A stretch of DNA of 6,279 nt from Wenzhouxiangella sp. (GCA_007135355.1 SLJA01000124.1:1-6279); one strand, 5' to 3'. Positions 1 through 6,001 are shown, counted from the first letter of the stretch. The notes: generated by a model not told the origin, from the sequence alone. Made by a program: numbers and translations.

Positions 1-1
1 C

Positions 2-1444
2 GTACTTGAAACCACCCGCCACACTTCGGATACCTTTCTTGGCTATGCCATGTATGTGGCGCCCCTGGTCACCGGGGGCGGCGCTTTGGCGATCGGCTAC
101 GGACTGGCCAGCGGGTCCGTGTATGGCTATCAGACCGGCGGTCGCCTGGGTCCAGAGTACCGCGGGGGTGCCGGAATGGCACTGACTGCCATTGAAACCG
201 CGACCCGATTTTATTCACCATCAATCAACTATGCGATCACATTTCATGATGGTTACCAGACTGGTGGCATTGTCGGCGGCGCCACTGATGTCGCGATCAG
301 TTTCGTGAAGCGCAAGGCCATGCAGCAGGCCTATCGTCAGGCGGCTGGGTTCAAACATCAGTGGGAGACGCGTGACGCCCTGGCAGCAGCCGGGAACCAA
401 GCCTGGCGAGACAACCTGAGGCTGCAGAATCACCGACAGGAAAAGGCTTACGGCAAAGCCCTGGTCCAGCATCACCAGGATGCTTACAACACCTACCGGG
501 CAGCCAGTCGGGCCGGCGCCCCCCGGCCCCAGCTTGCCACCCTCGATGCCCAGTTGATGGACCTGACTGCCGCCGTCAAGCACTCGCCTTATGCCAAGGC
601 CTATCTGAAATTTGAGGCATCGCCCCAGGTCCAGGCCAGATATAACGCGACCGACCGCTTGCACACGCAGAGAATCGTTCGCGAGTTCAGGGCGGAACTC
701 AGTCGCTCGGGATTCGATATCGAACAACTGAGCATGCGCCCTATTCGCAACGCGGGCAACGTGACGCCGGGCATGGACCTTGACCTGAACGTGGTCAGCA
801 GAGATGGGCGCGTCGTGCGCTATCGCGATCCCGTAACCGGGGTTGAACGCAACATGGACCTGTATTCAGCCAACAAGCTATGGCAGGACACCTTCAGCAA
901 AGTTTATGCACGCAACTCGGGCAGTCGCAGTGCGCGACAGTCCTGGCAGATGGTAACGAGTGACGCCCATCTGGAGGCTTATCACACCGAAGGTGGAGCG
1001 ATGAGCCCGTGGATTCGGATCTGCAGCATCCGCGGCAGAGGCGATGTGCTGGGCGCCAGTCGCAGCGCGCTTGATTTGATTGACCCTCGCTATGCCTCGG
1101 ATGCCGGCCGCATTACCGAATTCAAGGCGCACGAGATGCGCCACATGCGGGGCATGGGACGCGACCTGCAAAACATGGAAATCTTCCGCGGCACCGCCAA
1201 AGACATCCGCACCAAAATCCAACCCCTGCTGGTCGACCGTTTACGCCAGCCGCTGACCCAGCAACAACGGGCCAAGACCATAGCGACCCAGAACTATTAC
1301 AACCGCCTGCTCAAGGCCATGGACATGGCCTACGACGACCCAGTGGCGGCCGAACGCGCAGTTCGCCTGATCACCGGGCGCCATCCCGTGGAGTCTGTGC
1401 ATATGGTCACCTTGGGCATCGAATCACTCGGACTATTCCATTGA
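2..1444 (+). CDS. C-terminal part of a large protein, possible secreted/polymorphic-toxin-like protein (5' end outside window)
   Basis: The frame is open from the first bases of the window, and the codons before the first ATG (position 50) encode plausible protein, so this is the 3' part of a longer gene and the ATG at 50 is probably internal. Numbering from that ATG, residues 3-25 are hydrophobic and Gly/Ala-rich, and a second weaker stretch lies at 72-86. The motif YQTGG occurs twice (27-31 and 69-73). Residues 87-215 are mostly helical, charged and Gln/Ala-rich. A C-terminal domain (about 216-464) contains PGMDLDLNV (240-248), NKLWQDTFSKVY (275-286) and TSDAHLEAY (303-311). From memory this pattern resembles domains at the ends of large toxin-like or contractile-injection cargo proteins, but I cannot name a family. 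HEMRH at 361-365 matches HExxH, without other zincin features. An exported ankyrin protein follows after 112 nt. The coding call is secure; the function is not. Confidence 0.82.
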   Translation, partial: VLETTRHTSDTFLGYAMYVAPLVTGGGALAIGYGLASGSVYGYQTGGRLGPEYRGGAGMALTAIETATRFYSPSINYAITFHDGYQTGGIVGGATDVAISFVKRKAMQQAYRQAAGFKHQWETRDALAAAGNQAWRDNLRLQNHRQEKAYGKALVQHHQDAYNTYRAASRAGAPRPQLATLDAQLMDLTAAVKHSPYAKAYLKFEASPQVQARYNATDRLHTQRIVREFRAELSRSGFDIEQLSMRPIRNAGNVTPGMDLDLNVVSRDGRVVRYRDPVTGVERNMDLYSANKLWQDTFSKVYARNSGSRSARQSWQMVTSDAHLEAYHTEGGAMSPWIRICSIRGRGDVLGASRSALDLIDPRYASDAGRITEFKAHEMRHMRGMGRDLQNMEIFRGTAKDIRTKIQPLLVDRLRQPLTQQQRAKTIATQNYYNRLLKAMDMAYDDPVAAERAVRLITGRHPVESVHMVTLGIESLGLFH

Positions 1445-1488
1445 ACCGATTGCTAGTTCACCGCCAGATTGTTAACTCGCTTCGTGGT

Positions 1489-1507
1489 CCCGGCCCTTCA
1501 GGCTGGG
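1489..1507 (+). other. RNA hairpin 1 of a tandem pair
   Basis: CCCGGCC (1489-1495) can pair with GGCTGGG (1501-1507), with one G-U pair, around a 5-nt CTTCA loop. It lies 44 nt after the stop codon of the upstream gene and 6 nt before a second, stronger hairpin. There is no T-run after it. It could be part of a terminator region or an mRNA 3'-end stabiliser. Confidence 0.4.
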
Positions 1508-1513
1508 CATTCA

Positions 1514-1538
1514 CCCGGCAATCGGTCTGATTGCCGGG
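1514..1538 (+). terminator. Strong hairpin 2 of the pair, terminator-like but lacking a T tract
   Basis: CCCGGCAATC (1514-1523) and GATTGCCGGG (1529-1538) form a perfect 10-bp stem with a 5-nt GGTCT loop. The sequence after it is CTCATTAG, so the U tract of a classical intrinsic terminator is missing. The stem ends only 11 nt before the GGAGGG ribosome binding site of the ankyrin gene. That leaves no room for a promoter downstream of the hairpin. It is therefore either a leaky terminator inside one transcription unit or a structured leader of the downstream gene. Confidence 0.45.
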
Positions 1539-1549
1539 CTCATTAGATC

Positions 1550-1555
1550 GGAGGG
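1550..1555 (+). promoter_or_regulatory. Ribosome binding site that decides the start of the ankyrin gene
   Basis: GGAGGG is the strongest Shine-Dalgarno match in the window. It is 1 nt from the ATG at 1557 but 7 nt from the in-frame ATG at 1563, which makes 1563 the likely start. Confidence 0.7.
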
Positions 1556-1562
1556 AATGAAT

Positions 1563-3251
1563 ATGCCCCGCTTCAGCCTATGGATAGTTCCCTTAGTTTT
1601 CTTCGGCGTGTCGCTTGGCTCGGCCCGGTCTGCCGACCTGGATGATGCCACTTTTCTGCGAATTGCCCTGTATGGCTCGATTGCTGAATTGCAGCAAGCC
1701 ATTGAGTCCGGTGCCAACTTGTCAGCAATCGACCGCAACGGCAACACTACGCTTCATCATGCGGCGCGCAGAGGCTTCCAGGATGCGGCTTCAGAAGCCA
1801 TTCAATTGCTGATTGAGGCTGGGGCTGATGTAAACGCCCCAGACTTGGGAGGGACTACGCCTTTGCACATTGCCGCATGGAGAGGCTACAGTCCAGAGTC
1901 AGCCCGGGTGCTTTTGAATGCCGGAGCGGATGTTCATGCACGCGGGATAATGGATTGGACCCCACTGCACGTTGCGGTACAAAACGTGTCACCCAGAATG
2001 CTCGAGACTGTCCCGGCAATGCTGCTGGACGTCGGCGCTGATGCCAGCGCGAAGGACAGCCAAGGCAAGACAGCAATCGAATATGTTCAAAGCGAAATGT
2101 TGCGAATGGAAGCCTACCGTTTTCTTGAGGCTGCAACCTTGCGGGGATCGAAAACCCTGGCAAGCCGTCCATCGACCGAGCTCAAGCCTCCTTTGGCATC
2201 TCACGGCGACAGTCGCATTGAGGATTTACTATCCGCCAGCCAGGCCACCGATCCCACGCCGGCAACGACGCTACTTTCCGATGCTGATCAGCAACTCGCC
2301 AATCTGGCTTCTGCCGGGCTACTGACCGTACGAGCACTTCGCGCATGGGGCAGGCTGCCAGATCAATTCAGTCAGTTGGTGCTATCTCTGCATGCCCATG
2401 ATATCGATCTGCTCGGCGCCAACCAAGCCGCAATCGATGTCTTGGCCCATCGCGCCGCAGAGTCGCCGCATTTATCCCGGTATATCGATGACCTGATGGA
2501 GCTCTCGCAACTATTGGCCAGTTATGTTGAGCAGATTGCAGATACCGATGCGGTTCGAAATGAGGATTTGGTTCGATACCCCATTAATCAGTGGAAATGC
2601 TTGGACCCTGCAATGATAGAGGAGTCCAGTGCAGCTGAAAGTGGCAGCGCTTTGCTCGTCGACTCAATCACCGAACAGTGGTCGGGTGGCGAATTTACTG
2701 TTGAGTATTTCTTTAGCGGCGTCAGTCCCTATGGCCCTGATCCCGATCATTTGGAAGATTCTGATAATCGCTGGAAGCTTTCTGTCAAGAATGATGGGTA
2801 CATGAACTACGATCAGCAGATGGATTTGACACCAATGCGCCATGGCCAGTTTTTTGGCCCGATGGCCCGACTGTATAGCTGTATTTCGGTGACCATACAC
2901 AATCAAGACACTGTCTGGCTGCAACTGAATCAAGCGGTTGGAGTTGCTGGCTCTTCGGTACATAATTACGAAATCTGGGAACCAGGCTTCGGTGAGGTCC
3001 GCGGTCCGAAGACAGAAGCTTTTTTGATCACAAATGGCCTTTACATTCCAGATCATCAGATCGACCCTGCGTTCCTATCGGCTGCAACGCCTGAAAAAGA
3101 AATGCCTCCTGATAACGTAGTGACTTTCAAGCTTCATGTAAAACTGGATCGATTCGAGGGTTCCGGACTTGATCGCCGCTCTTTTTTCTACGATGTTTCA
3201 GCAAGGGGAGCTTTTCGCATCGAGCTTGTCGAAGAAGACATCGCTCCTTGA
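1563..3251 (+). CDS. Exported ankyrin-repeat protein with unknown C-terminal domain
   Basis: This is a 562-aa protein from the ATG at 1563 (an ATG two codons earlier, at 1557, is too close to the ribosome binding site). Residues 1-24 form a Sec signal peptide: an Arg, a hydrophobic core around WIVPLVFFGVSL, and a probable cut after SARS. About residues 28-58 form a degenerate first ankyrin repeat. Clear repeats follow at about 59-93 (NGNTTLHHAA, AGADVNA), 97-129 (GTTPLHIAA, AGADVHA) and 131-164 (WTPLHVAV, VGADASA), then a capping half-repeat (GKTAIEYV). Residues 205-340 look helical. Residues 345-562 look like a beta-rich domain that I do not recognise, with two Cys (about 346 and 440) that could form a disulfide in the periplasm. 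GC falls to about 47% in the 3' half. Ankyrin repeats bind proteins, and exported ones are sometimes paired with effectors, so a protective role against the upstream protein is possible but unproven. Confidence 0.88.
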   Translation: MPRFSLWIVPLVFFGVSLGSARSADLDDATFLRIALYGSIAELQQAIESGANLSAIDRNGNTTLHHAARRGFQDAASEAIQLLIEAGADVNAPDLGGTTPLHIAAWRGYSPESARVLLNAGADVHARGIMDWTPLHVAVQNVSPRMLETVPAMLLDVGADASAKDSQGKTAIEYVQSEMLRMEAYRFLEAATLRGSKTLASRPSTELKPPLASHGDSRIEDLLSASQATDPTPATTLLSDADQQLANLASAGLLTVRALRAWGRLPDQFSQLVLSLHAHDIDLLGANQAAIDVLAHRAAESPHLSRYIDDLMELSQLLASYVEQIADTDAVRNEDLVRYPINQWKCLDPAMIEESSAAESGSALLVDSITEQWSGGEFTVEYFFSGVSPYGPDPDHLEDSDNRWKLSVKNDGYMNYDQQMDLTPMRHGQFFGPMARLYSCISVTIHNQDTVWLQLNQAVGVAGSSVHNYEIWEPGFGEVRGPKTEAFLITNGLYIPDHQIDPAFLSAATPEKEMPPDNVVTFKLHVKLDRFEGSGLDRRSFFYDVSARGAFRIELVEEDIAP

Positions 3252-3368
3252 GTAAACATCTGTCTGCATCGAGCAATTTGTAAAAGTGAACGGGTAATGC
3301 TTTTCATCAGCAATGTCGGTTATTGATGGGTGAGATCGGGTTCATAGGAAAAGCAGGCTCAGTTTGCC

Positions 3369-4034
3369 ATGACTGACAATATGGCGAATCTCACAGACCG
3401 TCATATTGAGAGGCTTTCAGAGTATCTGACCAGGCATGGCAGGGAGTATCGCTGGCTTCATGATGTAAGCCTGTGGCGGGAAACGATGTTGCCCATAATG
3501 CTTTTCAAGATCATCCTGCTGGCCGCGCTGTTTCCGGCATTGGTGCTGCTGATCATCGAGACGCTCGATGGCTCGTTCGTGCAGGGGCTAAGGGCCTCGA
3601 CCCAGGTGTATACGATCGTTGCCGGCATCCTTCTCGGGCTTTTCATCATCGCTTATCCGCTTTACATACTGGTCAGTGGCGGACGTTACTCGATCCTGTT
3701 CGAGATGGACGACAAAGGCATCGATCATGTCCAGATGCCGGCCCGAGGGGTGGATCGGACGGACTTGCTGGCCCGGGCAGGTTTCGTGGCGGGGCTGGCA
3801 TCCGGCAACCTGTCGGCCGCCGGCGCAAGCGTCCTGGCATTGTCACGCAAGCGCATGCATACGTCCTTCAGCAATGTACGAAAAATAATCATTTACGAAA
3901 GAAAGCAAGTCATCAAACTGATCTCCCGCGACATGACCCGCAATTTGATCTATTCAGAGGTCAAAGACTTCGCGCTAATCAAAGATCTCATGCTTGAACG
4001 CTGCCCGCCGGAAGCAACCGCGATCTGGCGCTGA
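3369..4034 (+). CDS. Two-TM membrane protein with PH-like C-terminal region
   Basis: This is a 221-aa inner-membrane protein. Residues 1-38 are polar and charged, TM1 is about 41-64, a short loop follows, TM2 is about 81-102, and the rest is probably cytoplasmic. Right after TM2 comes GGRYSILFEMDDKGI (104-118), then an Ala/Gly-rich segment (134-158, with LASGNLSAAGASVLALSRKR nearby), and strand-like pieces SNVRKIIIYERKQVIKLISR ending near 187. From memory this order (GGRY-, a beta pair, a Gly/Ala hairpin with AAGA, then NVRK-) matches a widespread family of uncharacterised membrane proteins with a PH-like fold; I did not verify this by search. The start at 3369 has a modest AGG/CAGG-type site (3346-3357), while an ATG at 3381 has none. 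It lies 117 nt after the ankyrin gene in AT-richer DNA (about 44% GC). I could not identify a convincing promoter. Function unknown. Confidence 0.82.
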   Translation: MTDNMANLTDRHIERLSEYLTRHGREYRWLHDVSLWRETMLPIMLFKIILLAALFPALVLLIIETLDGSFVQGLRASTQVYTIVAGILLGLFIIAYPLYILVSGGRYSILFEMDDKGIDHVQMPARGVDRTDLLARAGFVAGLASGNLSAAGASVLALSRKRMHTSFSNVRKIIIYERKQVIKLISRDMTRNLIYSEVKDFALIKDLMLERCPPEATAIWR

Positions 4035-4252
4035 CCTTTCTCCGGTTCATGCGGGCGGCCGAAATCCGGGGCTTGCCCAGGAATGGCAATTAAACCATTG
4101 GTGTGATACCAGCATACTGAATCCAGGCACCCAACACGCCTATCAGTGAGACTTTGCACTGCGCACCCACGGGCCAATTCTGCCGCGACTTTTATGGAAC
4201 AATGGGTATCAATCCACACCCTATCGTCGGTCGAGACAGGATTAAACACCAG

Positions 4253-4552
4253 ATGAAATGGCTTTTCACCACAATCCTGGTGCTCTTGTTGCTCACGTTT
4301 CTGGCCGTGACCAAGCCGTCGGAGGCAGATTTCCAGAGCTGGGCCCGGGCCAATATCCGGGCGGATGACTCTGCGGACTGGGTCGAGCGCGGCGCAATGT
4401 TCGCTTTACGCACACAGGTGAATATGGAAACGGTCTACCGCGACTATACGATTCTGGCCGTGGTCGATACTCGCATGCTCGACGTGCGGCTGCGCTACGT
4501 GGGAATCGCTGGACAATGGTTTTTGGTCGAGCGAGACGACCGCTCCGGGTAG
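4253..4552 (+). CDS. Small exported or membrane-anchored protein, DUF4359-like
   Basis: This is a 99-aa protein. MKW plus a hydrophobic run (residues 4-19, TTILVLLLLTFLAV) forms a signal peptide or N-terminal anchor without an obvious signal peptidase site, so it may stay tethered facing the periplasm. After it come TKPSEADFQSWA (20-31), a polar region, TILAVVDTRMLD (66-77) and RYVGIAGQWFLV (81-92). The combination of a (T)xPSxxDF motif right after the membrane segment, a strand, and a terminal YVGIAGQW/F strand is what I remember of DUF4359, a short family of unknown function. The frame extends upstream to a TTG at 4154, but that extension would bury the signal sequence, so the ATG at 4253 is preferred. 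It has a weak AGGA 11 nt upstream. The preceding 218 nt hold only small hairpins (AATGG/CCATT at 4082-4099, TGGT/ACCA at 4099-4111) and no convincing promoter. Confidence 0.72.
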   Translation: MKWLFTTILVLLLLTFLAVTKPSEADFQSWARANIRADDSADWVERGAMFALRTQVNMETVYRDYTILAVVDTRMLDVRLRYVGIAGQWFLVERDDRSG

Positions 4553-4652
4553 TGTTCAGCGGTGCACCATGGCAGCCCGGCGAGTCCGCCTCGGGACGGC
4601 GATTAGATCGGTGGAATCGACAGTCCCAAGCCTTTAGCGGTCAATCTCGCGC

Positions 4653-4658
4653 TACACT
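4653..4658 (+). promoter_or_regulatory. Possible -10 element (TACACT) before the six-TM PH-domain gene
   Basis: GCTACACT matches the common sigma-70 -10 form. A start about 7 nt downstream would give a leader of only 10-15 nt before the GTG at 4677. No good -35 box lies at 16-18 nt (the region reads AGCCTTTAGC), so the call is weak. Confidence 0.3.
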
Positions 4659-4676
4659 CAAGGCAGTAAATCGATT

Positions 4677-5555
4677 GTGGCAGGGATGAGCCAGACATCA
4701 AAACAATCTTCCGGCACGGATAGCACCCGAGCTCGGCGTCAGCGCGGTCTTTGGATCAGCTTGAGCCTGGTCGGGATCACCATGCTGGCCCTGCTCGGCG
4801 CCCTACTTTGGCGCGGCAGCGCTTCACTGGGCTTTCTGGTCGCCTTCGTCGTGCTGCTGCCGCTGACCCTGACCTCGGCCCTGGTGCAGTGGTGGCCGCT
4901 AGGCCGGGAGGCCCGGTACGGTAGCCGCAAGATCTGGTTGCGCCACGGCATCATCGCGCTGGGTGTCTCGCTCGGGCTGTGTGCCGCACTGACCCTGGTA
5001 CTGGGTGTGGCCTGGTCCGGCAGCCGGGTCGGCAACATGCTGCTGGTGTCGGGCATCGCCCTGCTGCCGCCGGCCGCCCTGGTGGGTCTGCTGGCCGCGA
5101 TCGGCTTCCGCGCGCGCAAACTGGAGCACCTGGTAGATAAAGGTGAGCGCACTGAAATAGCCATCAGCGCGCACTGGACCGTGTTTATCGTGCCCCTGCT
5201 GGTGTTCGTTGCAGCCCTGGTGCTGGCGCTGGGGCCATTCGGTACGCCTGGCCTGGCCCTGGCCGCGGCACTTTACCTGATCGGCCTGCCCGGTGCGGCC
5301 GGACAAGCCCTGGCCCGATTCATCCATTCCGGGGCCTTGCTCGCCGACCGTCACCTGTACTTGAGCTACGGACTGTTGTGGCAGAAGACCGCCAGCCTGC
5401 ACCGGGACCGGATCAAAGCAGTCGGAGTCAAGCAAAACGCCTGGGCCCGGCTTCTGCGCCAGGGTAAACTCAGCGTGGTGGATGATCGCGGCGAATCCAT
5501 CGTGGTGGCCGGCTTGAAAAACCCGGGCCGGTTGGCGCGACAGTTCAGCGCTTGA
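4677..5555 (+). CDS. Six-TM membrane protein with C-terminal bacterial PH domain (bPH_2/DUF304 type)
   Basis: This protein is 292 aa from the GTG at 4677, or 289 aa from the ATG at 4686. The ATG has GCAGGG directly touching it with no spacing, so the GTG is kept, with AAGG 13 nt upstream as a poor site. After a polar, basic N-terminus (1-24) there are six likely membrane helices at about 25-45, 49-70, 89-111, 120-142, 167-186 and 191-213. The C-terminal part (219-290) reads as a PH domain: LLADRHLYLSYGLLWQKTASL, then HRDRIKAVGVKQNAWARLL, then KLSVVDDRGESIVVAGL and KNPGRLARQF. This follows the DUF304 order of strand-turn-strand, a basic IxxV segment, and a closing helix after a conserved NP. 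Such domains occur in YdbS/YdbT-like membrane proteins whose role is mostly undefined. GC is very high (about 77% in 5041-5100). It ends 39 nt from the end of the convergent mini-Fic gene. Confidence 0.88.
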   Translation: MAGMSQTSKQSSGTDSTRARRQRGLWISLSLVGITMLALLGALLWRGSASLGFLVAFVVLLPLTLTSALVQWWPLGREARYGSRKIWLRHGIIALGVSLGLCAALTLVLGVAWSGSRVGNMLLVSGIALLPPAALVGLLAAIGFRARKLEHLVDKGERTEIAISAHWTVFIVPLLVFVAALVLALGPFGTPGLALAAALYLIGLPGAAGQALARFIHSGALLADRHLYLSYGLLWQKTASLHRDRIKAVGVKQNAWARLLRQGKLSVVDDRGESIVVAGLKNPGRLARQFSA

Positions 5556-5588
5556 CAGCGTGGCCGTGGCCACCCTTGACGAAGACGC

Positions 5589-5604
5589 GGTCGACTAGTC
5601 GACC
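5589..5604. repeat. Perfect 16-bp palindrome over the stop codon of the mini-Fic gene
   Basis: GGTCGACTAGTCGACC is identical to its reverse complement. It lies between two convergent genes and contains the minus-strand stop codon TAG (5595-5597) at its centre. As RNA it could form only a short, tight hairpin, and no T-run follows on either strand. It could be a protein binding or recombination site; no function can be assigned. Confidence 0.6.
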
Positions 5605-5966
5605 AGGTTCTGTTGTTGCCCGACATTCAACCAGTATCTCGTGCTTTTCAATTCGCCAGTTCTGACCAAGGCGCCAAGCTGAACCAGTTTCGCCAGATCG
5701 CGTGTCGCGGTGGCGCGGGAGGTTCCGGTGATGCTGATGTAGTTCTCGGCACTCAGCCCGCCCTTGAACCCGTTCAACCCCTCGCGGAACATGCGCTCCA
5801 GCGCCTTTTGTTGTCGCGGATTGATTCGGCCGCGAAGACGGTCATAGAGCCGGGCCTTGCCGATCAGGATGCCGGATTGCCGGAGGTGCCGGCTCTCGAA
5901 TTCCGCCAGCGCAGACTGATCCCAGCGAAAATCTGGCCAGTCCTTGTGCTGCCAGTTCCATTTCAT
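5595..5966 (-). CDS. Mini-Fic: DUF4172 N-terminus fused to Fic C-terminal winged helix, catalytic domain absent
   Basis: This is a 123-aa protein. Residues 1-36 match the start of DUF4172-type Fic proteins (MKWNWQHKDWPDFRWD, then a helix ending GILIG). Residues 38-114 match the extreme C-terminus of the same proteins: KARLYDRLRGRINPRQQKAL, then GFKGGLSAENYISITGTS, the recognition-helix stretch RATATRDLAKLVQLGALV, and RTGELKSTRYWLN. A complete member is roughly 350-400 aa. The Fic core with its HPFxxGNGR motif and the S-x-x-I-E-G inhibitory helix are entirely missing, and the two ends meet in frame near residues 36-39 (about positions 5850-5862). It cannot AMPylate. A DNA-binding or regulatory role is plausible, supported by an inverted repeat touching the start codon. 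It follows a Fic-family gene on the same strand with a 69-nt gap. Its leader has no clear Shine-Dalgarno site, only GGCGG 10 nt upstream. It could also be a decaying deletion product, but the frame is intact. Confidence 0.8.
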   Translation of the reverse strand: MKWNWQHKDWPDFRWDQSALAEFESRHLRQSGILIGKARLYDRLRGRINPRQQKALERMFREGLNGFKGGLSAENYISITGTSRATATRDLAKLVQLGALVRTGELKSTRYWLNVGQQQNLVD

Positions 5967-5993
5967 GAGTTATAAACCGCCAGTTTATAGCTC
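5967..5993. promoter_or_regulatory. Operator-like inverted repeat upstream of the mini-Fic gene
   Basis: GAGTTATAAAC (5967-5977), a 5-nt CGCCA spacer and GTTTATAGCTC (5983-5993) form an inverted repeat with 10 of 11 matching positions per arm. It abuts the start codon and lies just downstream of a -10-like CATAAT on the minus strand. This position suits steric repression by a dimeric winged-helix protein, most simply the product of the gene itself. The site is seen directly; its binder is inferred. Confidence 0.62.
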
Positions 5994-5995
5994 AC

Positions 5996-6001
5996 ATTAT
6001 G
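5996..6001 (-). promoter_or_regulatory. Possible -10 element of the mini-Fic promoter
   Basis: On the minus strand the sequence is CATAAT, five of six matches to TATAAT, lying 29 nt upstream of the start codon. The predicted transcript would start inside the inverted repeat. There is no good -35 box at 16-18 nt, as expected for a weak or activator-dependent promoter, or if the call is wrong. TATAAA within the repeat is an alternative -10. Confidence 0.35.

Noticed and set aside
221..727. 168-aa minus-strand open frame opposite the first gene
   Set aside because: It has no domain or start signal. The plus frame is continuous through the region with protein-like composition.
1441..1470. Possible promoter TTGAAC-N18-CAGATT after the first gene
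   Set aside because: The -10 has only three of six matches and the -35 overlaps the stop codon of the first gene; too weak to list as a feature.
1542..1551. ATTAGATCGG occurring here and again at 4602-4611
   Set aside because: A shared 10-mer is expected several times by chance in 6.3 kb, and the flanks diverge quickly, so it is not evidence of a duplicated regulatory site.
3473..3997. 174-aa plus-strand open frame inside the two-TM gene
   Set aside because: It overlaps the real gene in another frame and encodes an Arg/His-rich product typical of a shifted frame.
3950..4249. 99-aa minus-strand open frame across the gap before the DUF4359-like gene
   Set aside because: It has no recognisable motif or ribosome binding site and overlaps the end of the two-TM gene. 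The gap itself shows only minor hairpins.
4899..5573. 224-aa minus-strand open frame opposite the six-TM gene
   Set aside because: Its Gln/Gly-rich low-complexity product is the usual antisense shadow of a high-GC membrane gene. The plus-strand frame has clear TM helices and a PH domain.
5556..5588. GTGGCCAC palindrome and repeated CTTGAC in the convergent gap as a terminator
   Set aside because: The stem is only 4 bp per arm with no T-run on either strand, so a bidirectional terminator cannot be supported.
5613..5975. 120-aa plus-strand open frame over the mini-Fic gene
   Set aside because: It has no recognisable features, while the minus strand encodes clear Fic-family ends and has an operator-like repeat at its start.
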